From an uncultured Anaerolineae bacterium (GTDB lineage Bacteria > Chloroflexota > Anaerolineae > Promineifilales > Promineifilaceae): a stretch of DNA of 64,000 nt. Position numbers and translations under genes: made by a program. Below the pieces are notes generated by a model. That model was not told the DNA's origin, searched no databases, and was given only the letters and a program-made list of their open reading frames with translations. Positions 41,406-50,350 of the stretch are shown here, one piece after another (position 1 is the stretch's first letter; every line of letters begins with the position of its first letter). Location: the NCBI GenBank assembly GCA_905479495.1, contig CAJQMR010000002.1, positions 186,001 through 250,000 of the forward strand, written 5' to 3'.

Positions 41406-41949
41406 ACTCTCCGCCGAGGAGGCGGTTGGCGAAGCGCAGCAGCCATTTAAAAATTCGTTGAGGAAATGAGAGCCGGGGGCGGACCTGTAAGCTCTCTTCC
41501 ATCCGCATGATGGCGGCCAGCCAGTGGCCCCGGCGGAGTTCCATCAGGCTCAGGGCGCGCAGCACCTGGGCCTGATTTTCTTTTTCATTGCTTTGGGCAA
41601 ATTGGGCGGCGGCGTCGCTGTAATGACGAGCCGCTTCGGTATACTTTTTTTGCTGGGCGTAGATGTCGCCCAGGTTGCCCAGGGTTTGGGCGTGGCGGTT
41701 ATGGTCGCCAATTTGAGCGAACAGTTGGGCAGCTTGATTGAGGGTGGTTACGGCCGTATCCATCTTTCTTTGCACCCGTAAAACAACCCCCATGTTGTTG
41801 AGCATTTCTGCTTGGTTCCCTACATCCTCTTGGGCGGCAAACCCTGCTGCCGCTTGCTCAAATGCCGCCAACGCCTGTTTGTGCTTCCCTTGCTGAAACA
41901 AGCGCATGCCTTCGTCTTTTAATTCTTGGGGGGAGGGGGAATGACTCAT
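41404..41949 (-). CDS. TPR-repeat protein
   Basis: A 181-residue helical protein with about three tetratricopeptide repeats (roughly residues 6-125: 'AEMLNNMGVVLRVQRKMDTA', 'AQTLGNLGDIYAQQKKYTEA') and a C-terminal amphipathic, basic stretch ('RIFKWLLRFANRLLGGE') that could associate with the membrane. Start at 41949 (MSHSPSPQEL); an ATG 18 bp upstream is an alternative. It lies next to the XRE regulator and the NTPase cassette and shares with the STAND protein the TPR-type fold, so it may belong to the same system; this is inference. Confidence 0.8.
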   Translation of the reverse strand: MSHSPSPQELKDEGMRLFQQGKHKQALAAFEQAAAGFAAQEDVGNQAEMLNNMGVVLRVQRKMDTAVTTLNQAAQLFAQIGDHNRHAQTLGNLGDIYAQQKKYTEAARHYSDAAAQFAQSNEKENQAQVLRALSLMELRRGHWLAAIMRMEESLQVRPRLSFPQRIFKWLLRFANRLLGGE

Positions 41950-41956
41950 TTTCAAG

Positions 41957-42012
41957 CAATTACTCAATTACAGAAAAGAAACTTGTAATTGGGTAACTGA
42001 GTAATTAAGTAA
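41957..42012. repeat. AATTAC word-family inverted repeat (copy c)
   Basis: CAATTACTCAATTACAG and GTAATTGGGTAACTGAGTAA with TTAAGTAATTA form pairing arms between the XRE gene and the TPR gene. Copy c of the word family also found inside the NTPase cassette at 45516-45600. Confidence 0.75.
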
Positions 42013-42675
42013 TTAATAGGTGATCTCCAGCAGACTTTCTGCCACCTGCCGCAGCTGATCCACATCCATTTCGCTCAGCTTTTTGGCGGTGTCCAGATAG
42101 CTGACGTTTACGGGATTAATCAAGAAGGCTTGCATATCGGCTGGCATACGATTGAATTGCCGTTCCAACTTTTGCCTGGCTTCGTGCCGTCCTAGAGGGC
42201 CATGCAAATCATCTAGAAAATAGCTTACCGAAACGTCTAGATAACGACAGATTTGTTCCAGGTGCAAATAAGGGATGGATTCTTCGCCCATTTCGTATGA
42301 TTTGAGCAGATCTTCTTCCATGTCCAGGGCTTCGGCCATGTCGGCTAGCGATTCGCGCTTGCGCAGACGCTGCTGGCTGAGCAATACGCCAATCACGCGG
42401 TGGCGCAAGGCAATGAGATTGGCAAAATCAATTTCGGCTTCCGTTTTGAGCGGTTCGCTGCCCCAAAAGTAGCCCATGGGGATGTTAAGATAGAGCGCAA
42501 TGGCTTCTAGCTGCGGGAGCGAGATGGGGTATTCACCAGATTCGATGGCGCGGTAGTCGGCAGGTTTCAGGCTTAAAACGGCCGCACACTCTTTCTTGGT
42601 GCGGCCAAAATGCTCTCTGGCCTTTTGCACCAGTTCCCCCAACATTTTTGCGCGTTCTGCATTCAGTTCACTCAT
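42013..42675 (-). CDS. XRE-type regulator with two tandem HTH domains
   Basis: A 220-residue DNA-binding protein. Two Cro/C1-like helix-turn-helix domains are visible, about residues 10-65 ('KKECAAVLSLKPADYRAIES') and 85-135 ('SLADMAEALDMEEDLLKSYE'), each followed by the usual 'YL(N/D)(I/V)' helix; a C-terminal helical region ends the protein. It is divergent from the NTPase cassette with a 133-bp intergenic region, the classical position of a local repressor. Tandem HTHs suggest binding to extended or paired half-sites. Confidence 0.88.
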   Translation of the reverse strand: MSELNAERAKMLGELVQKAREHFGRTKKECAAVLSLKPADYRAIESGEYPISLPQLEAIALYLNIPMGYFWGSEPLKTEAEIDFANLIALRHRVIGVLLSQQRLRKRESLADMAEALDMEEDLLKSYEMGEESIPYLHLEQICRYLDVSVSYFLDDLHGPLGRHEARQKLERQFNRMPADMQAFLINPVNVSYLDTAKKLSEMDVDQLRQVAESLLEITY

Positions 42676-42808
42676 TGCTTTGTTCTCTCATAGATGGCAT
42701 GGTAACACTGGGAAGATATTAACATAATTCAGTTTGCGGTACAACTGGTACACGGACGGCCGTCTTTCTGTTACAATGCAGGTCCAGTCCAGACAGGGTA
42801 GAAATTTG

Positions 42809-44107
42809 ATGATGCAGTATGAACCGTGGCCCTTTTTACCTGCAAATGCCTTCACACCTGCGCAATTAGACCGTTGGTGGCAAGCATGTTTTTTACACAC
42901 TGAGGCGATCCGGGATTTTACGGCCGTTTCCGGTTCCGCTATTCTGATGGGGGAAGCTGGCTCAGGAAAATCGGTGGCCTTACAAGCTCTGCTGCATGAA
43001 ACGGCCGCATCCCTGCTGCATGTCCCTTACCCCGTACAAAACTGGCCCCAAGGCCAGCGTCCCTGGCTGCCCGGTCGCCGCCACGTCAGCCAGATGATGG
43101 CTGCTACGGCCAGCGAGATCGTCCGTTTGCTTAACCAAGAACCCGAGCGTATTCAAAAATGCCATGAACTGTTGCAAGAGTTCCTCGTCTGGCTGGTGCA
43201 GAAGCATTTGGGGCGGCGTACGCTGGTGCGGCTCCTCCAGCAGATCAATCGCGCCACCGCTACCGATCTGCCTATCCCTCACCGAGATGATGTCGAAGAT
43301 ATTTACCCCAGCGACGAACATACTGCTGACGTGCGCGGTCAGATCGATGAGTTGGCCGAGCTGGTGCAGGCGCTGGGGTTCGATGGCGTCATGCTCACCA
43401 TCGACCTGAACGAGCAAGAAGCGTCCTTGAGCGGGCAAGATTTAAGCGAGCTGTTCCGGCTTGACCTGCTGGAAAATCCGGGCGTCATGCTGCGAGCGGC
43501 GCTGCCCAAAAGCGTGGTGCTGCAAGCCCAAATCGAAAATCGGGTGGGGGGGCATTTGCGCATTATCCCCATTTATTTGTCCGAAGCAGAAATCAGTGAG
43601 TTGGTGAGCCGTTATTTGCAAATGGCCACGAGCGGTGAGGTTTCAAGCTTAGAGGCGTTGGCGGGAACGGCCGTTCTCAATCGCGCCCAAAAAGAACTCA
43701 ACACCCTTTACAAGGCTCCCACTGTGGCTGGCTGGCTGCACTGGACCGAAACCATCCTGACCCAATTTATGGCTCAGGCCAAACCCGCACCCCTCACCGA
43801 CGCCAAAGCAGCGGCGCTGGCCTATTACCAGCGGCATGTCCCCTTGCGGCTGGTGCCGGAGCAGATGGCTGTTTGGCGCGGCCCGCAGCTGTTGTCGCTG
43901 GACCGGCAGCCATTTGAGCTGCTGCGCACCCTGTTTGAGCTGCAAGGCCAGCCTGCGCCAGATGCACTGCTGCAAATTGCCGGGACCCAGGCCAATTTGA
44001 ATACGCTAATCGGCCGTATCCGCAAAATCATCGAACCCATCGCCAAAACCAACATTTATATCCACAACAGGCGGGATTTGGGATACTGGTTGGAGAATTT
44101 TGCGTAG
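42809..44107 (+). CDS. P-loop ATPase with C-terminal winged-helix-like domain (NTPase cassette, gene 1)
   Basis: A 432-residue protein. Walker A is GEAGSGKS at residues 48-55, a Walker-B-like strand is 'GVMLTIDLNEQE' and a sensor-like strand 'PGVMLRAALPKSV'. The last ~75 residues ('SLDRQPFELLRTLFELQGQP', 'TLIGRIRKIIEP', 'TNIYIHNRRDLGYWL') match the OmpR/PhoB-type winged helix, suggesting DNA or partner binding. The start ATG 42809 has only a weak GGG; two further in-frame starts exist upstream. First of four consecutive P-loop genes, divergent from the XRE regulator. The exact family is not recognised. Confidence 0.8.
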   Translation: MMQYEPWPFLPANAFTPAQLDRWWQACFLHTEAIRDFTAVSGSAILMGEAGSGKSVALQALLHETAASLLHVPYPVQNWPQGQRPWLPGRRHVSQMMAATASEIVRLLNQEPERIQKCHELLQEFLVWLVQKHLGRRTLVRLLQQINRATATDLPIPHRDDVEDIYPSDEHTADVRGQIDELAELVQALGFDGVMLTIDLNEQEASLSGQDLSELFRLDLLENPGVMLRAALPKSVVLQAQIENRVGGHLRIIPIYLSEAEISELVSRYLQMATSGEVSSLEALAGTAVLNRAQKELNTLYKAPTVAGWLHWTETILTQFMAQAKPAPLTDAKAAALAYYQRHVPLRLVPEQMAVWRGPQLLSLDRQPFELLRTLFELQGQPAPDALLQIAGTQANLNTLIGRIRKIIEPIAKTNIYIHNRRDLGYWLENFA

Positions 44108-44259
44108 GCAAGTCTGCAAGTTGGTAGATGTGGTTTACCATCCACTTGCCACTCTTCCTGTCAGACAGTTGTCAGATTCATGAGCCAGCGGGCTGTTAAT
44201 CTAGAGGTGGGCGCGCAGTGTGGCTAGAATTTTGTTGCGCCTGGCGTAGAGAACCGCTT

Positions 44260-45519
44260 ATGACTGTCGATTCAGACAACACTCCCACAGATTCCGCGCA
44301 GCCTGCTGCTGAGGCAGCTGGGTTTGTGTCCCGTCGTGCCCGCTATTTGTTGGGCACCTTGCGCCTGGAACATGATCCCTTTTGCGCGCCCACGGCCGAA
44401 TTAGAGCTGCAAATCAACCCCGAAGATTCCCCTTTCTTTTCTTATTTTGTCGATCCCCCCTATCGGCTAACTGGAACCCGGGTGCGTCAACCCTTGCTGG
44501 ATCACCTGAAGGCCCCGCAGCCAAGTTGTGTGTATGGGCAAACGGGCACGGGGAAAACGGCCGTAAAAACCATGCTAGCAGCCGAATGCCGTGCTTTACC
44601 GGAGCAAACGTTGGTGCTGTCGCTGGGATTAGGCAAAGGGGAACCGGTGCAGCTCGACGAAAGGCTGCTGTGGCAGCGCCTCACCGAGGCACTGGCCATT
44701 GATCTGTTTGTGCAGGTGATTGAGCAGTTTGACAGCTTGCAGAAAATTTTGAAACCGGCACTGGCAGCGGAGCTGGGTCGCTTTTGGCAGGCGCACATTC
44801 CCCAATTTAGCCGTACGGTGAAGCGGGAACTGCTGCGCACCGAGAGCGAGACGGCCGATATGTCCACTTGGTGGCGCGTTTGGGATCGGCCCGTTATCCG
44901 CTACACGCCGCTGACGGCGGGGCGCAAGAAATTTATAGAGGCGATCCTGGCGGCGGCAGGACAGCAGCCGGATATTGGCAACGGCCGTTCCCACTTCCAG
45001 CAAGGGTTAAAGCTCGCCCAAAAATGCCACTATGAGCGCCTTTACCTGCTTGTTGACGTGCCCGGCGGCACCCGGCCCAACGAACTGGACATTGCCGAAC
45101 TGCTCCACTTTTTGTTTGACCTCACCGATTTTTCCTTACCGATTTACTACAAACTATTTTTCCCGCAATCATTTCAACCAGACGCTGAATACGTCTTTGT
45201 GGAAGAAAATATGACGCTGGAGCTGTTTACGGCCGTTCTCAACTGGAACCAGCCCGATCCATTTCAAAAACTCATTGAACAACGGTTTCGCACCGCCGAA
45301 GTTTGGATTCGTAACCTGAACACGATTATTGAAACGGCCGTTGTTGCCGAAATCAATAAACTGTTGCAGCAAGAGGTAAACCAGTCGCCCCGCTTTTTGC
45401 TGCAAACCATCAGCCGCCTCATCGACAGTCACGCCAATCACGCGCCAGATATTTTCCTCATTACCCTGGATGATTGGCAGCGGATGGTAGAACGATGGGG
45501 AATGAAACAGGAGACGTAA
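44260..45519 (+). CDS. AAA-like P-loop ATPase (NTPase cassette, gene 2)
   Basis: A 419-residue protein. Walker A GQTGTGKT (residues 93-100), Walker B in 'YERLYLLVDVPGG', N-terminal part with 'LGTLRLEHDPF' and 'SPFFSYFVDPPY', a recurring signature of a family of chloroflexal and cyanobacterial AAA-like ATPases of unknown role. No extra enzymatic domain was seen. The start at 44260 (MTVDSDNTP) is taken; GTG 44218 would add 14 residues. It lies 152 bp after gene 1 and is followed by an AATTAC repeat and gene 3. Probably signals by nucleotide-driven assembly with its neighbours; that is inference. Confidence 0.78.
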   Translation: MTVDSDNTPTDSAQPAAEAAGFVSRRARYLLGTLRLEHDPFCAPTAELELQINPEDSPFFSYFVDPPYRLTGTRVRQPLLDHLKAPQPSCVYGQTGTGKTAVKTMLAAECRALPEQTLVLSLGLGKGEPVQLDERLLWQRLTEALAIDLFVQVIEQFDSLQKILKPALAAELGRFWQAHIPQFSRTVKRELLRTESETADMSTWWRVWDRPVIRYTPLTAGRKKFIEAILAAAGQQPDIGNGRSHFQQGLKLAQKCHYERLYLLVDVPGGTRPNELDIAELLHFLFDLTDFSLPIYYKLFFPQSFQPDAEYVFVEENMTLELFTAVLNWNQPDPFQKLIEQRFRTAEVWIRNLNTIIETAVVAEINKLLQQEVNQSPRFLLQTISRLIDSHANHAPDIFLITLDDWQRMVERWGMKQET

Positions 45520-45600
45520 TTGGGTAATTACGTAATTGAGCAATTGAACTTGTTGGCAAAACCACCCAATTACTCAGTTACCAAATTACTTAATTACCCA
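45516..45600. repeat. AATTAC word-family inverted repeat (copy d) in the NTPase cassette
   Basis: Starting in the stop codon of gene 2, GTAATTGGGTAATTACGTAA is followed by TGAGCAATTGAAC and then CACCCAATTACTCAGTTACC and AAATTACTTAATTACCCA. Long pairing arms can form a hairpin between genes 2 and 3. Confidence 0.8.
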
Positions 45601-45614
45601 TTTTGGAAGTACTC

Positions 45615-46646
45615 ATGCAGTTAATTCGCAAGCGCAAAATTTATGATCCTGAGCAGTTTGTCGGCCGTGAGGCTGAACAGGCTTATCTGCGCGGCTGGGT
45701 GGCTGGGGAGAAACAGCTCCTCACCATCACCGGGCCACCGGGCATTGGCAAAACATGGTTTGTCAACAACAGTTTCCAGCAGCTTAGGACGGATGGCCAG
45801 ATTGCCTACATGGTTGAGCTGCCCATCACCGATCCGCGCAGTGACCAAAATGCGCTGCCGCCCGAGGTGCTGCAAAATTGGGCCAGCCAACTGCTCATCG
45901 AGCTAAACCAGGATTGCCCGCAGGCGTATGGATTTGAGTTGGGGCAGGAGGTTAGCAGCCAGTTGGAACGGGTGGCCCTCGATATTTGCCACCGCTGCTG
46001 GCCAGGCCAGACCGTTTTTTTCTTCATCGATGGTGGTGATTTACTATCACAAGCGGCGTGGCGGCAGTTTGAGCGGCAGGCGATTGAGCCACTGGCCCGC
46101 CAGTCCGCCATCCGTTTCATCATCACCCTGAAAACCAGCCAGCCCATTAAATCATTTATGCTCAAGCGGCGGGAGCAGCGGCTGGAATTGGGCACGTTGC
46201 AAGGGCGCGAACAAGGCTTGCAGCAAATGCAAAAGCTGAACCCGGAACTGGACCTGGCCTACTGTGAATACATTCTGGCCGACTATACCTGGGACCATCC
46301 GGGGCTAAACATGCTGCTGGCCGAACACCTGTACGGCGACGGCGTGGTTTTACCACCTGATTTGGTGACAACGGTGCTGTCTGAACTGGAAGCGCTGCCT
46401 GAAAATGGTCCGGAAACGATCAACCTGCTGGCCTGCCTGGCCCATCACGACAGCGACACCTGGTCGGCCGATACGATTGGCCAGTTGATGAACATTTCCC
46501 TGGCGCAGGCCTGGGACTGGATCAATTTGCTTAGCCACCACTGGTTTATCACCAATGTGGGCGGGCCAAATTACAAAATTACCGACGGCCTGCGCCAATT
46601 TTTGCGGGCTGCGCTGGGCCAAAAGCTCATCGAGCCAAAATGTTAA
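45615..46646 (+). CDS. AAA-like P-loop ATPase (NTPase cassette, gene 3)
   Basis: A 343-residue protein. The N terminus 'FVGREAEQAYLRGWVAGEKQ' and Walker A GPPGIGKT (residues 40-47) are those of the STAND/AAA_16 group; Walker B is 'TVFFFIDGGDLL' and the sensor region 'AIRFIITLKTSQPIKSF'. A short C-terminal winged-helix-like segment ('STAQ'-less, 'DTIGQLMNISLAQAWDWINL') follows. No effector domain is visible. Start ATG 45615 has GGAAG at 45605-45609. It ends 36 bp before gene 4. Confidence 0.8.
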   Translation: MQLIRKRKIYDPEQFVGREAEQAYLRGWVAGEKQLLTITGPPGIGKTWFVNNSFQQLRTDGQIAYMVELPITDPRSDQNALPPEVLQNWASQLLIELNQDCPQAYGFELGQEVSSQLERVALDICHRCWPGQTVFFFIDGGDLLSQAAWRQFERQAIEPLARQSAIRFIITLKTSQPIKSFMLKRREQRLELGTLQGREQGLQQMQKLNPELDLAYCEYILADYTWDHPGLNMLLAEHLYGDGVVLPPDLVTTVLSELEALPENGPETINLLACLAHHDSDTWSADTIGQLMNISLAQAWDWINLLSHHWFITNVGGPNYKITDGLRQFLRAALGQKLIEPKC

Positions 46647-46682
46647 ATGATCATCCGCAGATTTGTTTTGAAGGAGATGCCG

Positions 46683-49600
46683 ATGCGTGAAGAAGCATTG
46701 TTGGCAGCCACCAACCAACCAAGAGAATTAGTCAGCCGCAACAACGAAATGCGTCGGATTCGGGAGGCGATCTACCAGACGAGCAGCGACTGCCATATTG
46801 TGCTGATTGCTGGTCCTGGCGGCCTGGGCAAAACGCGCATGATCGAGGAGGCGCTGCGGCGCATGGGGCATGAATCAACGCGTCAGCTATACGGCCGTCC
46901 CGCCGATGATTGGCAGCAGCAGTTTGGTAATAAGGCCATCGCTTGCAATTTACTGGACTTTAGCGACATCCGCCTGCACTCACGCGACTTCTTTTTAGAA
47001 ACGATTGGCAGCAGCCAGACCTGGAACGGCGCGGTGGAGTTTAGCCGCCACGAGATGGCCCGGGCCCGGCAGCGGCGGCTGATGGATGCTGGCGCGGCTT
47101 ATTCGCTGGTGGAAAAAGCCACCGAAGCAGCCGAAATTGATTTCCGACGCGATTATCACAAAGCGGCTGGGCTGTACCGGCTGGTGATTCCCCTGGATAC
47201 CACGGAACAGCTCTCGATTGTCAGCTCCGGCTGGCTGCTGGAGCGGGATTTGCTGGAGCCAAAGGAAATTGCCTTTAGCACGCAGCAGTGGTTGGTGGAC
47301 CAGATTGAACACGGCCGTTTCCCCAACAGCACCCTGCTCATTGCCGGACGTGAAGAAGAGGGCGAACATTATTTTGCCATGCTCAGCGAGGCGGTAGAAA
47401 AGGCGCGCAAGCCGACGAAGCTGACCGTGCTCAACCTGGAACCGTTTAGTGAAAGTGAAACCCGCAGCTTTTTTGGGTCTTTGCGCGACGATTGGCGGAA
47501 ACGGCCGCAAAACACCCTGGCCCAGGACGTGTCTGACACGCTCGATGTCCTCATCGACGATGAGGAGCAGCTGCGTCTGCTGCATTTGTACACCGGCGGA
47601 CAGCCCATCCGGCTGTCGCTGTACACAGACATTTTAATTGAAGGCCGCACGATGCCGGAACCGCTGCAAGATTCGCTGCTGCAAGCGTATGATCGGGTTG
47701 GGGGCGGCGCTGAGTCCCAGGAAATGTTAACGGCGCGGCAGGAGATTGAGGGGGAGTTTGTCCGGCTGCTGTTTAGCCAGCCAGGGCTGCGCTCCCAGAT
47801 TTTGCAGGCATTGGTGCGGGCGACGCGGGGGCTAAAGGCTGAACAGCTCCATTTTGTGCTGGACAGCAAGCCCGGTGACACGCCAGAAACGTGGCCGCCG
47901 GATCAGCTGCGGCTGGCCGAAATTGAAGCGGAGCTGGCGGCGATGCAGTCGATGTCGCTCATCAAGCAGAAATCTGGCGGACGGACCGGTTTGCAGGACG
48001 AGGTGTACCGCATCTACGCCGAACATATGAACAGTACAGAAGCCAATCGGCAGGCGGAAATGGCGGCGCGGCAGCAGCTTTACCAGCGGCTGCGCGACTG
48101 GGCTAACAGCAATCGAAAGCGGGTGCAGGCGCAGCGCACGGCGTACATTCGCCACGATTTGGGCCGCATTCGCCAGGAACGGCCGTCTACCATTCTCAAT
48201 ACCCACATGCCCAAACCTACTGCCGAAGAAGAACTGCGGCGCAATCAACTTTTGAGCGAGCTGCAAGATTTAGATTTGGAATACCTGCATTACAATTTGC
48301 TGCTTAACCCAGATACCCATTTCAACGACACTTATTACAGCCTGGCCAACAAGCAAAACCGGGCGCTTAACGTTGCTTCGGGGGCGGTGGTGCAGTCGGA
48401 AGTGTGGCGACTGTTGCAAGATAAGTACGCCTTTGCTTTTGTGACGATGGAGCCGCGTGCGGCGGCCAGCGAGCGGGGCGAACATCCGGCGATGGTGCTG
48501 CATCGGGCCGCCCAGCAGGATGATGCCGCCACCTGGATTTTGCGTTTTTGGATGACCAAGCAGTACCAGCGGGCGATCCAGTTTGCCGATGCGGTGGATA
48601 CGGCCGTTTCTCATCTCAGCAACGAGCATGAACGGCACAGCTGGCAGCACACCTTTGCCCGTGGGCAGCGCCACTGCTGGCGTGAACTGGCCCGCATTTA
48701 TCTGGGCGAAGGCATTCCCGACGCCGTAAACCACCTGCAAACCATCGTCCAGGACCTCACCCGGTTGGCCCAGGCAGACATCTACACCGAAGTGTTCCCT
48801 GGCGAGAACGGCTTTGTGGGGCATCCCGCTTACCCTCGCCTGATTTTTACCATTGCCAACTGCTACACCGTGCTGGGCAATGGGCTGACCATTTTGGGCG
48901 ATTATCGGGATGCGGTTGAAGCGTATGGCGCGGCGCTCAAATATCTGCGCCAGCTGCCGCCCACCGACCAGCAGGCTTCTACGCTGAACAATCTGGCCCA
49001 AACCCTGGTGGAGATGGGCAAAAAGCGCGCTATTCGTGTCTGCAACGAGGGGTTGCAACTGCGCATTAATTCGGGTGAACTGCTGCCGATTGCCGGATCG
49101 TACAACACGCTGGGGCAAATTATGAACGAACTGCATCGCTCGCGGGAAGCGCTGCAAGCCAGCGCCACTGCTTTTGCTATTGCTGCCGAAATTGGGGATT
49201 CGCGGGCCACGGGCCTGAGCATGATGCACATCGCTGAGGGACTGCGCCGCCTGGTGCGCGAAGACCAAACGTTGTCAGACACGGACATAGATGAGATTTA
49301 CCGGACGGCCGAACACGCCGTAGGCCAGGCGCAGGAAATCTTTATGGCCAGCAACGCCCGCAATGAAGCGATCCGGATGATTGAGATCAACATCGAGACG
49401 GGCTGTTTGTACCGGGATTGGCTGGCGCGTACGGTGGAAACGGCCGTACCGGATATCTGGCAGCAGCGGCTGGGGCGGGCCACTTATTTCTTAGACAGCG
49501 CCGTCAAAGGGGCGCAGCAGCTGGGGCTGATCCGGTTTGAGCTGGATGCGCTAGTCAATTTGGCCTGGACTCAGTACGTTGCCGGTGACGAGAATAGTCT

Positions 49601-50066
49601 GGCGCAAACACTGGAAACGGCCGATACGCTTTTCCCGCCAGACGTGCGTCTGCGGCCCGATGAGCAGCCGCCGCAAACCAACGAAACGCCGCACTTTTTC
49701 TTCCAGCAGATGAGTAAGTTGTACAGCCTACACGGCCGTATCGCCTTCGATAGCTATTTTGCCGAGGTGGATTCCACCAGCCGCGCCGCCCAACACCACC
49801 TGGACCGCGCCGCCGAGGCGTACGTGTTGGCCTTGGGGTATGCGCAGCTTTTCTCGCCAAGGTCTGTGGGGATTACGGCCGTTTACGACGCCCTTTATGA
49901 TTATCTGAAGCAGTTAGACGCCACCCAGCTGACCAACTTCTACCGCTACGAGCAGCAACAGCGCACCCGCTACCACCTGGAAGCGATCAAAGCCCAGCTA
50001 GAAAACCTGGGCGACCTGCAAGATTTTCTGCTAGACTGCTTCGGAGATTATTACGCAGAGATTTGA
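46683..50066 (+). CDS. STAND-type NTPase with long TPR-like C-terminal region (NTPase cassette, gene 4)
   Basis: A 1127-residue signalling ATPase. N-terminal 'LVSRNNEMRRIREAI' and Walker A GPGGLGKT (residues 44-51), Walker B in 'LVIPLDTTEQL', and 'STLLIAGREEEGE' as sensor strand give the STAND layout. From about residue 580 on the protein is helical with repeated TPR-like units ('AVEAYGAALKYLRQLP', 'ASTLNNLAQTLVEMGKKRAI', 'GSYNTLGQIMNELHRSREAL'). The start 46683 is set by AAGGAG at 46671-46676. STAND proteins of this kind sense a ligand with their repeats and oligomerise; no effector domain such as nuclease, TIR or CHAT is seen, so the effector must be a partner or unknown. Confidence 0.85.
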   Translation: MREEALLAATNQPRELVSRNNEMRRIREAIYQTSSDCHIVLIAGPGGLGKTRMIEEALRRMGHESTRQLYGRPADDWQQQFGNKAIACNLLDFSDIRLHSRDFFLETIGSSQTWNGAVEFSRHEMARARQRRLMDAGAAYSLVEKATEAAEIDFRRDYHKAAGLYRLVIPLDTTEQLSIVSSGWLLERDLLEPKEIAFSTQQWLVDQIEHGRFPNSTLLIAGREEEGEHYFAMLSEAVEKARKPTKLTVLNLEPFSESETRSFFGSLRDDWRKRPQNTLAQDVSDTLDVLIDDEEQLRLLHLYTGGQPIRLSLYTDILIEGRTMPEPLQDSLLQAYDRVGGGAESQEMLTARQEIEGEFVRLLFSQPGLRSQILQALVRATRGLKAEQLHFVLDSKPGDTPETWPPDQLRLAEIEAELAAMQSMSLIKQKSGGRTGLQDEVYRIYAEHMNSTEANRQAEMAARQQLYQRLRDWANSNRKRVQAQRTAYIRHDLGRIRQERPSTILNTHMPKPTAEEELRRNQLLSELQDLDLEYLHYNLLLNPDTHFNDTYYSLANKQNRALNVASGAVVQSEVWRLLQDKYAFAFVTMEPRAAASERGEHPAMVLHRAAQQDDAATWILRFWMTKQYQRAIQFADAVDTAVSHLSNEHERHSWQHTFARGQRHCWRELARIYLGEGIPDAVNHLQTIVQDLTRLAQADIYTEVFPGENGFVGHPAYPRLIFTIANCYTVLGNGLTILGDYRDAVEAYGAALKYLRQLPPTDQQASTLNNLAQTLVEMGKKRAIRVCNEGLQLRINSGELLPIAGSYNTLGQIMNELHRSREALQASATAFAIAAEIGDSRATGLSMMHIAEGLRRLVREDQTLSDTDIDEIYRTAEHAVGQAQEIFMASNARNEAIRMIEINIETGCLYRDWLARTVETAVPDIWQQRLGRATYFLDSAVKGAQQLGLIRFELDALVNLAWTQYVAGDENSLAQTLETADTLFPPDVRLRPDEQPPQTNETPHFFFQQMSKLYSLHGRIAFDSYFAEVDSTSRAAQHHLDRAAEAYVLALGYAQLFSPRSVGITAVYDALYDYLKQLDATQLTNFYRYEQQQRTRYHLEAIKAQLENLGDLQDFLLDCFGDYYAEI

Positions 50067-50103
50067 CGTAGCGTGTCTTGAGCATTTCACCATTATGTAA
50101 AAC

Positions 50104-50230
50104 TGTCATTCTGAGCGCAGCGAAGAATCCCTATGGCGTGACAACAAAGCATATTTGGTCGATGAGCAAAGGTTTTGGCTAGCAAAGTTTAGAGGGATTC
50201 TTCATTGCGCTGCGCTCCATTCAGAATGAC
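50104..50230. repeat. Large inverted repeat, CATTCTGAGCGCAGCGAAGA element
   Basis: Left arm GTCATTCTGAGCGCAGCGAA and GAATCCCT (50104-50131); right arm AGGGATTCTTCATTGCGCTG then CGCTCCATTCAGAATGAC (50193-50230). Arms pair with few mismatches around a 60-bp loop. Similar CATTCTGAGCG elements are frequent in bacterial and especially environmental genomes; it lies after the STAND gene and may terminate it. Confidence 0.85.
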
Positions 50231-50350
50231 AATTTTAGGTAACTTTTGAAGCAGTTTATTTGAAGGTAGGCGGAGCGGCGGGACGCCGTCCGCAGCGCAA
50301 CGAGGTTTTTTGTTTGCCGATGATTGCGCCACAGTAGGGAGCTACTGAAA

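Noticed and set aside
44218..44259. Earlier GTG start for the second cassette ATPase
   Set aside because: The added residues (MWLEFCCAWRREPL) look non-conserved and lack an RBS; ATG 44260 is preferred although not proved.
48270..49268. 332-codon minus-strand open frame inside the STAND gene
   Set aside because: No domain in the translation; the opposite frame shows continuous TPR-like repeats.
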